Counted from the first letter of the stretch, positions 7,583-15,646 are shown. The stretch is 40,085 nucleotides of DNA from an uncultured Collinsella sp. (GCA_958403205.1 CATXWM010000021.1:1-40085), one strand, 5' to 3'. Notes: generated from the letters alone by a model not told the origin. Program-made: numbers and translations.

Positions 7583-8068
7583 ATGAGTAACAAGAAACTG
7601 CCCGAGAACGCAACCAAGACCGAAGGCGCCGAGCTCGCCCGCCGTGGAAGGGGCGAAATATCCACTGCAACGGCGGTGCCCCACGTGAGCTATGACGACC
7701 TGCGCCATGCCGACCGCATTGCTATCGACGGTCTCGAGGTCTTTGCCAACCACGGTGTGTATCCCGAGGAGAACGCGCTGGGGCAGAAGTTTGTCGTGTC
7801 CTTGGTGCTCTATGCCGACCTGCGCGCGGCGGGGGAGCACGATAACCTGGATGCCTCTATTGATTACGGCTCGGTGTGCCACGATGTCGATGGCTATCTG
7901 CGCGAGCATACGTTTAAGCTCATCGAGGCTGCAGCCGAGGGTGTGGCCCAGATGCTGCTACGTCGTTATCCCTTGCTGCTTGGCGTGCGTGTTAAGCTCG
8001 ATAAGCCTTGGGCGCCCGTCGGTCTTCCCCTGGCAAGCTGTGGCGTCGAGATCGAGCGCGTGCGCTAG
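7583..8068 (+). CDS. folB: Dihydroneopterin aldolase
   Basis: Converts 7,8-dihydroneopterin to 6-hydroxymethyl-dihydropterin in folate synthesis. The core matches FolB: IAIDGLEVFANHGVYPEE with the catalytic-region glutamates, SIDYGSVCHDV, FKLIEAAAEG and the C-terminal KLDKPWAP lysine motif. At 161 aa it is longer than the usual ~120 aa because of a roughly 40-residue N-terminal extension without recognisable domain. The start is supported by AAGGAGA (7568-7574) eight bases upstream. No folP or folK lies between it and the HD gene. Confidence 0.9.
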   Translation: MSNKKLPENATKTEGAELARRGRGEISTATAVPHVSYDDLRHADRIAIDGLEVFANHGVYPEENALGQKFVVSLVLYADLRAAGEHDNLDASIDYGSVCHDVDGYLREHTFKLIEAAAEGVAQMLLRRYPLLLGVRVKLDKPWAPVGLPLASCGVEIERVR

Positions 8069-8074
8069 CTGACG

Positions 8075-8851
8075 CTAAAGCTCGTTGGCGGGCGGTTTTT
8101 TGAGTCGCTGCGACAGAGCTCTATTGTTGGGGCAGTACGTGTCGAGCAGGGCGTGGAACCGCTGATTGTGGCTTGGCTCGAGCAAGTGGACGAGCTCGTG
8201 GGCGACAACCATGTCAAGGCACTCGACGGGGTAGGCGGCAAGTTCGCGTGCGATGCGAATGGCGCCGGTTTTGGGTGTGCACGAGCCCCAGCGCGTTTTC
8301 ATGCTGCGTACGGAAACGCGGGAAACGGCGACACCCATTGCGATTTCGTATGCGTGCACAATATCGCGTAGCGCCGATGTGACCTCGGACGTATAAAGCT
8401 GGTCGATGTGGGCTTGGAGTTCATCGGACGTTAGGTCGTCGAGGATTGCGTGCCGCTTGGACTGTGGGTGTTCGTCTGGCTCACCGGTACCCGTAAAACT
8501 TGCGAAGGTAGCCTGCTTGGGCCGCGGTGCGGGTGATGCAAAGTTGTGATCGAGTGCGTCCTGTACCGTAATGGGCTTGCCCCAAAGCGCAATGATGGAC
8601 GAGGGGCTGAGCGGCTCCTGTGCCGTCGCCTGACGTTGCTCGCGCTGGGCAAGTCGGCTGATAATCCAGGCGCTGTTGCGCTTCACAAACGCTTCGATAC
8701 GCTCGCGGCTGGCGCCGAGCGGTGCGCTGGCGTGGACCTCACCGCTCGATGTGACGCGTAGGTTGAAGTTCTTGACGCGCTTTTTGGTAACGACGACGGG
8801 GATGGGCATCCCATCCGGTCGGGGTAGGAAAATCGTAAACTGCTGCGTCAA
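8075..8851 (-). CDS. YgjP-like (DUF45/M48-type) metallopeptidase-domain protein
   Basis: The C-terminal half has the zinc signature HELVHLLEPSH in the context MVVAHELVHLLEPSHNQRF, preceded by VRSMKTRWGSC, the hallmark of the YgjP/WLM-like family. Substrates are unknown; the E. coli relative is a poorly characterised putative metalloprotease. The N-terminal half shows the family strand VRVTSSGEVHASAPL. I place the start at TTG 8851 (258 aa), six bases after AAGGA. The upstream ATG at 8914 would force translation through a strong hairpin (8875-8908) and lacks a site. It is oriented like, and downstream of, the dipeptidase gene. Confidence 0.75.
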   Translation of the reverse strand: MTQQFTIFLPRPDGMPIPVVVTKKRVKNFNLRVTSSGEVHASAPLGASRERIEAFVKRNSAWIISRLAQREQRQATAQEPLSPSSIIALWGKPITVQDALDHNFASPAPRPKQATFASFTGTGEPDEHPQSKRHAILDDLTSDELQAHIDQLYTSEVTSALRDIVHAYEIAMGVAVSRVSVRSMKTRWGSCTPKTGAIRIARELAAYPVECLDMVVAHELVHLLEPSHNQRFHALLDTYCPNNRALSQRLKKPPANEL

Positions 8852-8874
8852 AAGCGGTCCTTCAGATTGGGGAC

Positions 8875-8908
8875 GGGCCGGCATTTCGACCGTTCGGTAT
8901 GCCGGCCC
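8875..8908 (-). terminator. Hairpin between dipeptidase and YgjP-like genes
   Basis: A perfect 10-bp GC-rich stem (GGGCCGGCAT / ATGCCGGCCC) follows the dipeptidase stop on the minus strand. There is no T-run, so it may be a weak terminator or an mRNA stabiliser. Confidence 0.4.
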
Positions 8909-8925
8909 GCTCAAGGGATGTGAAA

Positions 8926-9939
8926 TTAATAACGCTCGAAGAAGGCAAGGGCGTTATCGCTGCAGAGCTTCTGCATCACGGTCTTGCCAAAGTGCTTGGA
9001 GAGCATGTTCTGGAATTCGGGCATCTTGCTGGCATCGGAGAGGAAAGCGGGCACCTTGGCGCCGTCCCAGTCGCCGCCGAGTGCGATGACATCTTCGCCG
9101 CCCAGGTCGAGCCAGTGCTCGATATGTGCCGCTAGCTGGTCGAAGGTGACGTCTGCGGTGGTCTTGTCGGTCGCATCGTTGGATAGGAACTCGCTGCAGT
9201 AGTTGAGGCCGACGATGCCGCCCATGTCGCGAATGGTGCGGAACTGGTCGTCGGTGAGGTTGCGCTTGACGCCGCAAACCGCACGGGAGTTGGAGTGGCT
9301 GGCGACGAAGGGGCGCGTGGCGTGGGCGACAACCTCGTCAAAGCACTCATCGTTGAGGTGGGAGACGTCGAGTATCATGCCGGCGTGCTCCATCTGCGTA
9401 AGTGCCTCGATGCCGGCGGCGGTGAGGCCGGCGTGGGTGTCGTGGCCGCTCGCGAGCGGTCCCTGCGCGTTCCAGCTGAGTGACGACATAAGCACGCCCA
9501 AGCTCTTGAGCACCTCGATCAGCGCGGGGTCCTCGGCAAAGAACGTGGCGTTTTCGATGGTGTGGATGCAGGCGACCTTGCCGTCTTTGAGCGCAGGGCG
9601 AATATCAGCGGCGCTGCGCACGTTGACCATGCGGTCGTGGTTGAGCATTGCCTGGCCGCTCATATGCGCCATGATCTGCGCCTGGAAGCGCGCGGCGTGG
9701 GCGGTGGGAATCTCGTCGGGGACAAACGTAGCGAAGCACTGCGCCCACGGCGTGTTGCCGATCTTTGCGAGCGAGATGGCGCAGGCGTTGCCCTCGATAA
9801 GGTCGAAATCCTGCGGATGCGTTTCGTCGCCGGGGAAATAACCGTCGGTGCCGGCGGTAAAGCGCAGGTCAAGATCGAGTGTGGCCCAGCCGATACGGTC
9901 GGCGGTGTCGCAGTGTAGGTCAAATACGGGATATGCCAT
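8926..9939 (-). CDS. Membrane dipeptidase-family (M19) peptidase
   Basis: A zinc dipeptidase of the renal dipeptidase family, 337 aa, cleaving dipeptides and possibly D-residue dipeptides from peptidoglycan. The metal-site motifs are in order: DLHCDTA at the N-terminus, the bridging glutamate region HTIENATFF, DVSHLN, ASHSNSR, and GGDWDG. There is no signal peptide, so it is probably cytosolic, as in many bacterial members. The start is the ATG at 9939 behind GGAGGA; a longer frame would add ten residues (MQRNAATGGT) that contain the ribosome-binding site. Confidence 0.92.
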   Translation of the reverse strand: MAYPVFDLHCDTADRIGWATLDLDLRFTAGTDGYFPGDETHPQDFDLIEGNACAISLAKIGNTPWAQCFATFVPDEIPTAHAARFQAQIMAHMSGQAMLNHDRMVNVRSAADIRPALKDGKVACIHTIENATFFAEDPALIEVLKSLGVLMSSLSWNAQGPLASGHDTHAGLTAAGIEALTQMEHAGMILDVSHLNDECFDEVVAHATRPFVASHSNSRAVCGVKRNLTDDQFRTIRDMGGIVGLNYCSEFLSNDATDKTTADVTFDQLAAHIEHWLDLGGEDVIALGGDWDGAKVPAFLSDASKMPEFQNMLSKHFGKTVMQKLCSDNALAFFERY

Positions 9940-10059
9940 GGTTCCTCCGGTTGCAGCGTTTCTTTGCAAACTGTCAATGAATTGTATGACTAGGGTATAG
10001 TTAGCGCCATATGTTCACGGCGGCCCGCGTTGTGCGCCGCCCTTATCACGGAGGTTACC

Positions 10060-10488
10060 ATGTCCAACCAGGGCAAGAAGGTCAAGACCCATTATCGTGG
10101 CACGCTCGATGACGGCACGCAGTTCGATAGCTCCTACGATCGCGGTGAGCCGCTGGAGTTCACCTGCGGTGCCGGTCAGATGATCAAGGGCTTCGACGCC
10201 GCCGTTATCGATATGCAGGTGGGCGAGAAGAAGTCCGTGCACATTCCTGCTGCCGATGCCTACGGCGAGCACAACCCCGAGATGGTCCTGACCTTCCCGG
10301 CCGAGCAGGTTCCCAACATCGAGCAGATCGAGAAGGGCATGAAGCTCTTCCTGTCCACGCCGAGCGGCATGCCTGTCCCCGCTGTCGTCATCGATGTGAC
10401 GTCCGAGGCCGTGACGCTCGATGCCAACCACGAGCTTGCCGGCAAGGATCTCAACTTTGATATCGAGCTCGTTGAGGTCGAGGACTAG
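10060..10488 (+). CDS. FKBP-type peptidyl-prolyl isomerase, SlyD-like
   Basis: A 142-aa cis-trans prolyl isomerase/chaperone. The FKBP half-barrel is split by an insert-in-flap domain (about residues 68-120), as in SlyD: VKTHYRGTLDDGTQFDSS, GQMIKGFDAAVIDM, PAADAYGEHN, then AGKDLNFDIELVEV. The metal-binding His/Cys-rich tail of E. coli SlyD is absent; the protein stops at VEVED. The ATG follows CGGAGG by five bases. The next gene, a UreE-like protein, starts three bases after the stop. A short GC hairpin lies in the leader at 10019-10041. Confidence 0.93.
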   Translation: MSNQGKKVKTHYRGTLDDGTQFDSSYDRGEPLEFTCGAGQMIKGFDAAVIDMQVGEKKSVHIPAADAYGEHNPEMVLTFPAEQVPNIEQIEKGMKLFLSTPSGMPVPAVVIDVTSEAVTLDANHELAGKDLNFDIELVEVED

Positions 10489-10491
10489 TTG

Positions 10492-11070
10492 ATGTCCGTG
10501 GACCTGGTAGCTACGGAGCGCTTGGGAAATCTCAACGACCCGTCCTATGAACTCCTGCTTCGTCGGGAGCTGGGTGGCGTCTTTGAGGTTGACGAGCTGC
10601 TACTCGATTGGGACCAGGCTGATGCGCGCCTGTTTGTGGGCGTGACGGAGCTGGGACGCACGGTGAATGCCCGGCTGGATGCCACTGATGGCGAGCGTCT
10701 TGCCGACGGTGACGTGCTCGCTGTCGACCGCACGGGCACGGTGCCCGTAGCGGTTGTCGTACGCCTGCGCAGCGCCGAGGTCTATTTGGTCGAAGTCGAC
10801 CGCATGGATCCGATTGTGCTCGCACATGCGTGCTGGGAGATCGGCAACATGCATGCGCCGCTCTTCCGGGGTGACTCGGACGAGCATACCGTGCGCATGT
10901 ATACGCCGGTGCAACCGGTTTTGGGTCGTATGCTCCGGGGCATTGGGGGCGTTCGGCTCTCGGTGGTCGCACGCGAGCTCGATGCCAGTCGACGCTTTGC
11001 ATCGAGCGCGGCGGATGTTGTTGTGAGCATGGCTTCAGACTTTACGATCGTAAAAAAGACGCGCGGCTAA
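10492..11070 (+). CDS. UreE-like protein (orphan; no urease genes nearby)
   Basis: A 192-aa protein resembling the nickel metallochaperone UreE. Residues 78-104 (AVDRTGTVPVAVVVRLRSAEVYLVEV) fit the end of its N-terminal domain. Residues 108-160 fit the metal-binding domain: IVLAHACWEIGNMHAPLF then VLGRMLRGIG in place of VLDDMLRQFG. The conserved Asp-His that precedes that helix in UreE, the nickel ligand, is Gln-Pro here (141-142), and there is no histidine-rich tail. It follows the FKBP gene by three bases, so the two are probably co-translated. No ure structural gene is in the window. It may be a repurposed UreE fold; binding of nickel is doubtful. Confidence 0.6.
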   Translation: MSVDLVATERLGNLNDPSYELLLRRELGGVFEVDELLLDWDQADARLFVGVTELGRTVNARLDATDGERLADGDVLAVDRTGTVPVAVVVRLRSAEVYLVEVDRMDPIVLAHACWEIGNMHAPLFRGDSDEHTVRMYTPVQPVLGRMLRGIGGVRLSVVARELDASRRFASSAADVVVSMASDFTIVKKTRG

Positions 11071-11084
11071 GCGCGCGTATGCGC

Positions 11085-11123
11085 AAGACGGGCTTTGAGG
11101 GATTGCCATTCAAAGTCCGTCTT
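11085..11123 (+). terminator. Hairpin between UreE-like and HAD genes
   Basis: Fifteen-base arms (11085-11099 and 11109-11123) pair at all but two positions, but no T-run follows. It ends 30 bases before the HAD start, so it may modulate read-through. It also argues against starting the HAD gene at 11079. Confidence 0.4.
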
Positions 11124-11153
11124 GCTGTTGATGAGAGGCTTTGGGGGAAGCAT

Positions 11154-11951
11154 ATGGGTCTTGAGGGAATCAAGCTGATCGCCTGCGATTTGGATGGCAC
11201 GTTGCTGCATCCGGGGGAGCGCGAGCCGCGTCCCGAGGCCTTTGAGCTCATTAATGAGCTGCATCGTCGCGGTATTGTGTTTATGCCGGCGAGCGGCCGT
11301 CAATATGCGAGCTTGCGCTATCTGTTTGCCCCGGTGGCCGATGAGCTCGCCTATGTATGCGAAAACGGAGCCCTGGTGATGAGCGAGGGGCGCGCCGTTG
11401 TCAAACGTTCCATGGAACGTAGCCTTGCTATGGATATCGCGAATGCCGTGGTCGCCTACCCCCATGCCGACGTAACCCTTTCCTGCGAGGGGCACCTCTA
11501 CACCATAAGCGGTAACGATGCATTCATCGACCATTTGCGTTACGAGGTCCACTGCGATGTGACGGTGGTCGACCGTCCCGAGGACATTGACGAGGATGTC
11601 ATTAAGATTGCGTTTCAAACGCCCGAGACAGAGCAGCCGGCGGCGTTGGAGTATTTTGCGCGTCGCTTTAGCGACCGGGTCGATGTGATGACGTCGGGAA
11701 CCGAATGGACCGACTTTATCGGCTTTGATTCAGGCAAGGGGTCCGCGCTTGCCGATTATGGTCGCGCACTGGGGATCTCACCTAACGAAATGATGGCGTT
11801 TGGCGATAACGAAAACGATCGCGACATGCTCAACGTGGTGGGCCATCCCTATCTGATGGAGAGCTGCAATCCCAGCATGCGCGGTGTCAATGACCGTGTC
11901 CGCTACGTGCGCACGGTCGAAGAAGAGCTGCGTCGTCTACTTGCTGAGTAG
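11154..11951 (+). CDS. HAD-superfamily (Cof/YidA-type, IIB) phosphatase
   Basis: A 265-aa haloacid-dehalogenase phosphatase likely acting on small sugar or cofactor phosphates. Motif I is ACDLDGTLL (D12 nucleophile, D14), motif II is in PASGRQ, motif III is the lysine in FDSGKGSAL, and motif IV is FGDNENDRDM. The large C2B cap lies between motifs II and III. The ATG at 11154 follows GGGGGAAG; the longer frame from 11079 would code through a hairpin. Convergent with the PerR-like gene 15 bases away. The substrate cannot be read from sequence. Confidence 0.88.
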   Translation: MGLEGIKLIACDLDGTLLHPGEREPRPEAFELINELHRRGIVFMPASGRQYASLRYLFAPVADELAYVCENGALVMSEGRAVVKRSMERSLAMDIANAVVAYPHADVTLSCEGHLYTISGNDAFIDHLRYEVHCDVTVVDRPEDIDEDVIKIAFQTPETEQPAALEYFARRFSDRVDVMTSGTEWTDFIGFDSGKGSALADYGRALGISPNEMMAFGDNENDRDMLNVVGHPYLMESCNPSMRGVNDRVRYVRTVEEELRRLLAE

Positions 11952-11965
11952 GCATGTCCCAAAAT

Positions 11966-12346
11966 CTACCTACAGTTGGGGCAGAGGCCCTCGAAGATGG
12001 TGTAGTGCGACGTGACGTTCCAGCCGATTTGCTCGGACGCCTTTGCGTCGAGCTGGGCGTCGAAGGGGAGCGGCACATCGATGACGCGGCTGCACGAGGT
12101 GCAGATGATATGCGCATGCGGCTCGATCGTGCGATCGAAGCGGCTGCCGCCCGGCGTCTTGATTGAGAGGATCTCGCCGGCGTCGGCCAAGAGATTGAGG
12201 TTGCGGTAGACCGTACCGCGGCTGATTTTGTCATCCTGCGCGCGCACGACGTTGTAGATTTCGTCAGCGGTGGGATGGTTATAGCTTTGGCGCACGGCGT
12301 CAAGAACCAGCTTTCGCTGCCTGGTATTCCTTCTTTGCACCGCCAT
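11966..12346 (-). CDS. perR: Fur-family regulator, PerR-like peroxide sensor
   Basis: A 126-aa winged-helix repressor. Residues line up with PerR of Bacillus: H24, D71, H77, H79 and D90 reproduce the spacing of the regulatory Fe/Mn site (H37, D85, H91, H93, D104), and D90 rather than Glu is the PerR-type residue. C82/C85 and C122/C125 form the structural zinc site. PerR senses H2O2 by metal-catalysed oxidation of its histidines and represses oxidative-stress genes, a fitting role in an anaerobe. It sits between a convergent HAD gene and a same-strand acylphosphatase gene. Target genes are not identifiable here. Confidence 0.88.
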   Translation of the reverse strand: MAVQRRNTRQRKLVLDAVRQSYNHPTADEIYNVVRAQDDKISRGTVYRNLNLLADAGEILSIKTPGGSRFDRTIEPHAHIICTSCSRVIDVPLPFDAQLDAKASEQIGWNVTSHYTIFEGLCPNCR

Positions 12347-12379
12347 GCGCCTCGCCTCTTTTCTATTAACGGTCGTAGG

Positions 12380-12397
12380 TAAATGATACCTTATTTA
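12380..12397. promoter_or_regulatory. Possible self-operator of the PerR-like gene
   Basis: TAAAT-N8-ATTTA, an A/T-rich inverted repeat 34 bases upstream of the perR start. Fur-family regulators often bind A/T-rich palindromes and self-regulate, but this does not match the classical PerR box well. Confidence 0.25.
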
Positions 12398-12407
12398 GCA
12401 CACAATA

Positions 12408-12818
12408 CTAATAATGAGGACTGAAGCCGTCTTCATTGGCAAGTGGGGCTCGGACCTGGGCGTCTACGAGGCGAAAACGCGTTCCCATGCGCTCGTAGGA
12501 GGCATGAAGCGCCTCGAGATGAGATAGGATGTTTGCCGGAGCTCCCTGTATCTCCATCTCGACTGAGCCGTCTTCCATGTTACGCACCCAGCCGGTGAGT
12601 GCGCGTGCCTGCGCGAGGTTGGTGTTGGTAAAGCGAAAACCAACGCCTTGGACTTGCCCCGCCCAGCGCAGGAAATAGCGCAGGGGAGTGTCTTGAGTGG
12701 CCTCGTCGCTTGCGAGTACGGTAAGCCTGCGGCGCAGCTCGAACTCGACGTTTGATGGTTTTTGAGGCTCTCGACTGCCGCCGGTGACGCTGGAGAAGAA
12801 CGTATCGAAGAGGCCCAT
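12408..12818 (-). CDS. Acylphosphatase-domain protein
   Basis: The C-terminal ~85 residues are an acylphosphatase fold: RWAGQVQGVGFRF with the phosphate-binding R62 and GWVRN with catalytic N80. It would hydrolyse acyl phosphates such as acetyl phosphate. The 136-aa protein has about 45 extra N-terminal residues (MGLFDTFFSSVTGG...) of no recognised type. It starts two bases after the stop of the upstream Gfo/Idh gene on the same strand, indicating translational coupling. Confidence 0.88.
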   Translation of the reverse strand: MGLFDTFFSSVTGGSREPQKPSNVEFELRRRLTVLASDEATQDTPLRYFLRWAGQVQGVGFRFTNTNLAQARALTGWVRNMEDGSVEMEIQGAPANILSHLEALHASYERMGTRFRLVDAQVRAPLANEDGFSPHY

Positions 12819-12820
12819 CG

Positions 12821-13927
12821 CTATGCCTGCTTGACTGAATCGGCGGGGAAGGTAATGCCGGCCTGCTGACGCACGGCATCCATGATGCGCAGCGAGACGA
12901 GCGTGACATCGCGGTAGTGGCCGAGATCATGGCGTCCCGCCGGGGTCTCCCAGATCTCTTCCTTAACGTTATCGATGCCTCCGATGGCGGTGATAAAGTC
13001 TGCGAGTTCGTATTCCATGGTGTTGCTTGACTTGGGAAGGTCGAGCGCGCGGCCGTTGTCGTCCTGTTCGCGCGGCGCCTCGGTCGCCGAGCCGCGTACG
13101 ACATCGCCGCGATAGTCGATGCGGACGTTGCGGGGCGTGGACAGATGGTCGATCTGGATAGTGCCACGCTCGCCTTCGATCTGCGAGGGCAGCAGGTCAT
13201 TCGTAATTTTGGAGTGCGCGAGCTCGACGGAGATACGGCCACCGCCATAGCTGGCGAGAATGGAACCGCAACCGTCGATGGGGCCATGGGTGAGCTCTTG
13301 CGTTGAGGGGTCGAGCAGCGTGGCCATGCTGGTGAGACCGGAGGGCATGCCGAAGATCTCGACCATGGGCTCGACGGTATAGACGCCGATGTCCATGAGG
13401 GAACCCGATGCCATATTGCAATCGAAGATATTGGTGGTGCGTCCAGCGAGGATTTCGTTGTAGCGCGAGGAATACTTGCCAAAGCGCAGCGAGGCGCGAC
13501 GAATGGGCGCAATCTCGCCCAGGGCGTCCTCGACGGCGTGGAAAGCGGGGTCATGGAGCGGGCGCATGGCCTCGAGGGCCACGAAACCTGCTGCCTCGGC
13601 AGCACGGAAGACCTCGAACGCTTGGGCCTCGGTGGCGCAGAAGGGCTTCTCGACGATAACGTGCTTACCGCCGGCGATGCAGGCGAGCGCCTGCTCGTGA
13701 TGGAGCGCGTTGGGGCTGCCGATGTAGACGGCATCGACGTCGTCGGCGGACGCGAGCTCGTCGAGTGCGGTGAAGTTGCGTTCGCCGCCGTGCTCGGCGG
13801 TAAAGGCGGCACCGCGATTGGCATCGCGTGAAAGCGTGCCCACAAACGCGGCTTGGTCGTTGGCATTGACGACCTGGATAAAGTCGTCGGTGATCATGGA
13901 TGTGCCGATGGTCGCTATACGCAGCAT
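12821..13927 (-). CDS. Gfo/Idh/MocA-family NAD(P)-dependent oxidoreductase
   Basis: A 368-aa dehydrogenase with an N-terminal Rossmann domain (MLRIATIGTSMITDDFIQ), the VYIGSPNALHHEQALACIAGGKHVIVEKPF block with the catalytic EKP lysine, and a C-terminal beta-sheet domain with GSLMDIGVYTVEP. Substrates are typically sugars, inositols or their derivatives; which one is not clear. The start is the ATG at 13927 behind AAGGGGG. It is followed directly by the acylphosphatase gene. Longer frames upstream would run antisense through RNase H and are rejected. Confidence 0.9.
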   Translation of the reverse strand: MLRIATIGTSMITDDFIQVVNANDQAAFVGTLSRDANRGAAFTAEHGGERNFTALDELASADDVDAVYIGSPNALHHEQALACIAGGKHVIVEKPFCATEAQAFEVFRAAEAAGFVALEAMRPLHDPAFHAVEDALGEIAPIRRASLRFGKYSSRYNEILAGRTTNIFDCNMASGSLMDIGVYTVEPMVEIFGMPSGLTSMATLLDPSTQELTHGPIDGCGSILASYGGGRISVELAHSKITNDLLPSQIEGERGTIQIDHLSTPRNVRIDYRGDVVRGSATEAPREQDDNGRALDLPKSSNTMEYELADFITAIGGIDNVKEEIWETPAGRHDLGHYRDVTLVSLRIMDAVRQQAGITFPADSVKQA

Positions 13928-14000
13928 ACGTCCCCCTTGCGTTGTTTGGTCTACAGGATGAGTGTAGCGCGTGGGGATATAAAGCTGCGCGAAAACGCCG

Positions 14001-14486
14001 TTACAGGTCGCTCTCGCTAAAGCCGGTGTCGATATCGAGGTTGGCTCCGTCGGCCGCGGTGGTGGCGAGCTCGTCGCAGCGCTCATTGAGCTCGTGGCCG
14101 GCATGCCCCTTAACCCAGATGAACTCCACCTTATGCTTGCTCTTTGCGGCAAGCAGACGCTCCCACAGGTCGCGGTTCTTGACGGGCTGCTTGTTGGCAG
14201 TTTTCCACCCGCGCTTTTTCCAGCCGTCGATCCAGTGCTTGTTGAAGGCGTTGACGACGTATTGCGAATCGGAATGGACCTCGACCTCGCAGGGGCGGTT
14301 AAGTGCCTCGAGCGCCACGATGACCGCCATGAGCTCCATGCGGTTGTTAGTGGTCTTGGCGTAGCCACGCGAAAGCTCGGAGGTGAAGGTCTTGCCGGCG
14401 GGGTTGGTGTACTTGAGCACGGCGCCGTAGCCGCCGCGTCCCGGATTTGATCGGGCCGAGCCGTCGGTATAGATGATGACCTTCAC
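14001..14486 (-). CDS. rnhA: Ribonuclease HI
   Basis: Degrades the RNA strand of RNA:DNA hybrids. The carboxylates are all present in the 161-aa protein: D8 (YTDGSA), E51 (NRMELMA), D73 (HSDSQYV) and D138 (ERCDELA), with H128 in the flexible loop. The basic handle WIDGWKKRGWKTANKQPVKN marks the E. coli-type enzyme. The GTG start at 14486 follows AAAGGA by five bases and matches the family N-terminus MKVIIYTDGS; an upstream frame extension is not supported. Confidence 0.95.
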   Translation of the reverse strand: MKVIIYTDGSARSNPGRGGYGAVLKYTNPAGKTFTSELSRGYAKTTNNRMELMAVIVALEALNRPCEVEVHSDSQYVVNAFNKHWIDGWKKRGWKTANKQPVKNRDLWERLLAAKSKHKVEFIWVKGHAGHELNERCDELATTAADGANLDIDTGFSESDL

Positions 14487-14549
14487 ATGGTTCCTTTCGT
14501 TGGGTACGCTTCGTGTGAGTGACCATTGTAGCGCCATGCCCGCCGCGGG

Positions 14550-15488
14550 CTAGCAATCTACGATTTCTACCCCGTCTTCCGACAGCTGGTCGGCATGGAT
14601 GATGCGGTTGAGCTCGTCGAGGTATTGCCGCAAGAGAGGAGAGGGCTTGCGCTCGTCGTGCATGATATATCCTACGTGCATCGTTGGGGCGTCTGCTAAC
14701 GGGATCGATGCCATACCCCACTGCATTTCATTGGAAAGGACACCGGTCGACAGGGTGTAACCGTTCGACGTGATAAGTAAGTTAGTAAGTGTTCCGCGGT
14801 CCGAGATTCGTATGTTGCGGTCGCAAGGGATATAGCTAAAAGGTTCCTCGGCGTAATAGAAGGAGTTTGAGGTTCCCTGCTCAAAGCTGTAGCGCGTATA
14901 GGGCGTGAGGTCGGCAAGGGACAGCTGAGGGCGGCGTGCGAGCGGGTGGCGTTCGCTAACGAAGACGTGGACCGTCGCGTCGAAGAGGGGATGGAAGCTT
15001 GCGCGGGCATCGGCGAAGGCCTTCTGCAGAACGCGGGCGTTAAAGTCATCCAGGTACAGAATGCCGATATCGCTGCGAAATGCGCGGACGTCGTCGATGA
15101 TCTGCGAGGTGGTGGTCTCGCGCATGATGAACTCAAACTTACTGTCGCGGCAGCGCTCGACGACGTTGACAAAGGCCTCGACCGAAAAAGCGTAGTGCTG
15201 GGCCGAGACGGCAAGGCGCGCCTGGGGTGTGCCGCCGTCCTCGTAGCGTGCCTCGAGCATGTCGGCCTGCTCTACGACCTGGCGCGCATAGCCCAATAGC
15301 TCGGTGCCGTCGTTGGTGAGCGTGACGCCGCGGCTGGAGCGCGTAAAGATCTCCAGATGGAGCTCCTGTTCCAGGCTTTTGACAGCGTTTGAGATGTTGG
15401 ACTGTGCCGTATAAAGGCGCTGGGCTGCGGCGTTGATCGATCCGGACTCTGCCACGGCAATCAGAAAACGAAGCTGCTGGAGGGTCAT
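14550..15488 (-). CDS. LysR-family transcriptional regulator
   Basis: A 312-aa regulator with an N-terminal winged helix (MTLQQLRFLIAVAESGSINAAAQRLYTAQSNISNAVKSLE in residues 1-40, helix-turn-helix around 16-40) and a periplasmic-binding-like effector domain from about residue 90. It is divergent from the O-acetylhomoserine sulfhydrylase gene across a 273-base region. LysR proteins usually control the divergent neighbour, so a role in sulfur amino-acid metabolism is a reasonable inference. The effector is unknown. GAGAGGA lies nine bases before the start. Confidence 0.9.
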   Translation of the reverse strand: MTLQQLRFLIAVAESGSINAAAQRLYTAQSNISNAVKSLEQELHLEIFTRSSRGVTLTNDGTELLGYARQVVEQADMLEARYEDGGTPQARLAVSAQHYAFSVEAFVNVVERCRDSKFEFIMRETTTSQIIDDVRAFRSDIGILYLDDFNARVLQKAFADARASFHPLFDATVHVFVSERHPLARRPQLSLADLTPYTRYSFEQGTSNSFYYAEEPFSYIPCDRNIRISDRGTLTNLLITSNGYTLSTGVLSNEMQWGMASIPLADAPTMHVGYIMHDERKPSPLLRQYLDELNRIIHADQLSEDGVEIVDC

Positions 15489-15504
15489 TGACGTCCATCC
15501 TCTC

Positions 15505-15514
15505 GATAGCTATC
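15505..15514. promoter_or_regulatory. Candidate LysR operator
   Basis: GATAGCTATC is a perfect 10-bp palindrome 17 bases upstream of the LysR start and 36 bases upstream of the divergent -35. A related GATAAC occurs at 15533-15538. Position fits autoregulation, but the T-N11-A signature is not clear. Confidence 0.3.
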
Positions 15515-15549
15515 TAAAAAACCGATAACAAGTTAGCGCTTTTAAGTGA

Positions 15550-15578
15550 TTGACCGAGCAAAACAATGCTCGTACTAT
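15550..15578 (+). promoter_or_regulatory. Promoter of the sulfhydrylase operon with a palindromic spacer
   Basis: -35 TTGACC (15550-15555) and -10 TACTAT (15573-15578) are 17 bases apart. The spacer itself is an inverted repeat, GAGCA-N6-TGCTC plus one base. A protein bound there would cover the polymerase site, so the spacer palindrome is a candidate repressor site. The transcript would have a leader of about 180 bases. Confidence 0.65.
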
Positions 15579-15646
15579 TCAAAACACACAAAGGCGGTAG
15601 GTAATTAAGCCGACCACGGAACCGGGATGCGAAAGGAGGCCCGCAT

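Noticed and set aside
12580..13866. Minus-strand frame overlapping the Gfo/Idh gene in another frame
   Set aside because: Ser/Arg/Pro-rich out-of-frame reading of a real gene; no domain.
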